Shown: positions 5,940-5,971 of the stretch, one piece after another
Layout: each line of letters opens with the position of its first letter
How positions within the stretch are numbered: position 1 is the stretch's first letter
DNA from: Planctomycetia bacterium
GTDB taxonomy: Bacteria; Planctomycetota; Planctomycetia; Pirellulales; UBA1268
Assembly: GCA_009923125.1 (NCBI GenBank)
Contig: RFUD01000168.1
Location: forward strand, 1-5,971
Length of the DNA stretch: 5,971 nt
Reading direction: 5' to 3'
Notes under the pieces: model-generated
What the model saw: only the letters and a program-made list of their open reading frames with translations
What the model was told of the DNA's origin: nothing
The model's database searches: none
Position numbers and translations under genes: made by a program

Positions 5940-5971
5940 TGAGGTGGACCCCATTTGTTGGACAGTCGGGG
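5940..5971 (+). mobile_element. Possible terminal inverted repeat of an IS3-family element (cut by window edge)
   Basis: From 5940 the sequence reads TGAGGTGGACCCC, then ATTTG, then TTGGACA. The pattern TG...GTGGACCCC(A/T-rich)TTGGACA resembles the terminal inverted repeats of IS3-family (IS150-like) elements, which begin 5'-TG. If correct, the element boundary is at 5940, and bases just before it (for example GAAC at 5936-5939) could be one copy of a short target-site duplication. Only 32 bases are visible, no transposase codons are in the window, and the matching end cannot be seen, so this rests on recalled resemblance. Confidence 0.4.

Larger units (their letters stand above)
5738..5971. 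other. Intergenic region upstream of the PEP-CTERM gene
   Basis: No convincing gene is seen here on either strand. The base composition is visibly less GC-rich than the operon. It holds the ribosome binding site, the weak promoter candidate, one short inverted repeat, the 16-bp palindrome and, at the far end, a possible insertion-sequence terminus. A plus-strand ORF that runs through it shows no recognisable protein features. Confidence 0.6.

Overview
The window looks like chromosomal DNA of a GC-rich planctomycete, probably of the Pirellula/Blastopirellula kind. This is inferred from three things: a C-terminal VPEPST sorting signal on a SUMF1-fold exported protein, an aspartate kinase with four ACT domains, and the gene order homoserine dehydrogenase / phosphoglycerate-mutase-like protein / aspartate kinase. 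All recognised genes lie on the minus strand, so transcription runs from high to low coordinates.

Layout in transcription order. 5940-5971 carries what looks like the terminal inverted repeat of an IS3-family element, cut by the window edge. 5738-5939 is an intergenic region, less GC-rich than the genes, with a perfect 16-bp palindrome, a small inverted repeat and a weak promoter candidate. 4685-5737 encodes an exported SUMF1-fold protein with a PEP-CTERM signal. 4536-4684 is a short gap with a hairpin. Then follows a compact operon: hom (about 4535-3234), an ApgM-family gene (3212-1968), lysC (1961-201) and the first 60 codons of a HIT-family gene (180-1, continuing off the window). Gaps inside the operon are about 21, 0-6 and 20 nt, so the four genes are very probably co-transcribed and the middle junction is probably translationally coupled.

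The operon is the aspartate-to-threonine branch. LysC makes aspartyl phosphate; aspartate-semialdehyde dehydrogenase must be encoded elsewhere; Hom makes homoserine. The ApgM-like protein sits where a homoserine kinase gene is expected and has the features of the 'proposed homoserine kinase' subfamily of cofactor-independent phosphoglycerate mutases, so it is the most interesting gene here. LysC carries two tandem ACT pairs and Hom one ACT domain, so allosteric control by pathway amino acids is expected. The HIT gene is probably a housekeeping passenger.

No rRNA, tRNA, CRISPR array or complete mobile element is visible. Long ORFs on the plus strand are antisense shadows of the GC-rich genes.
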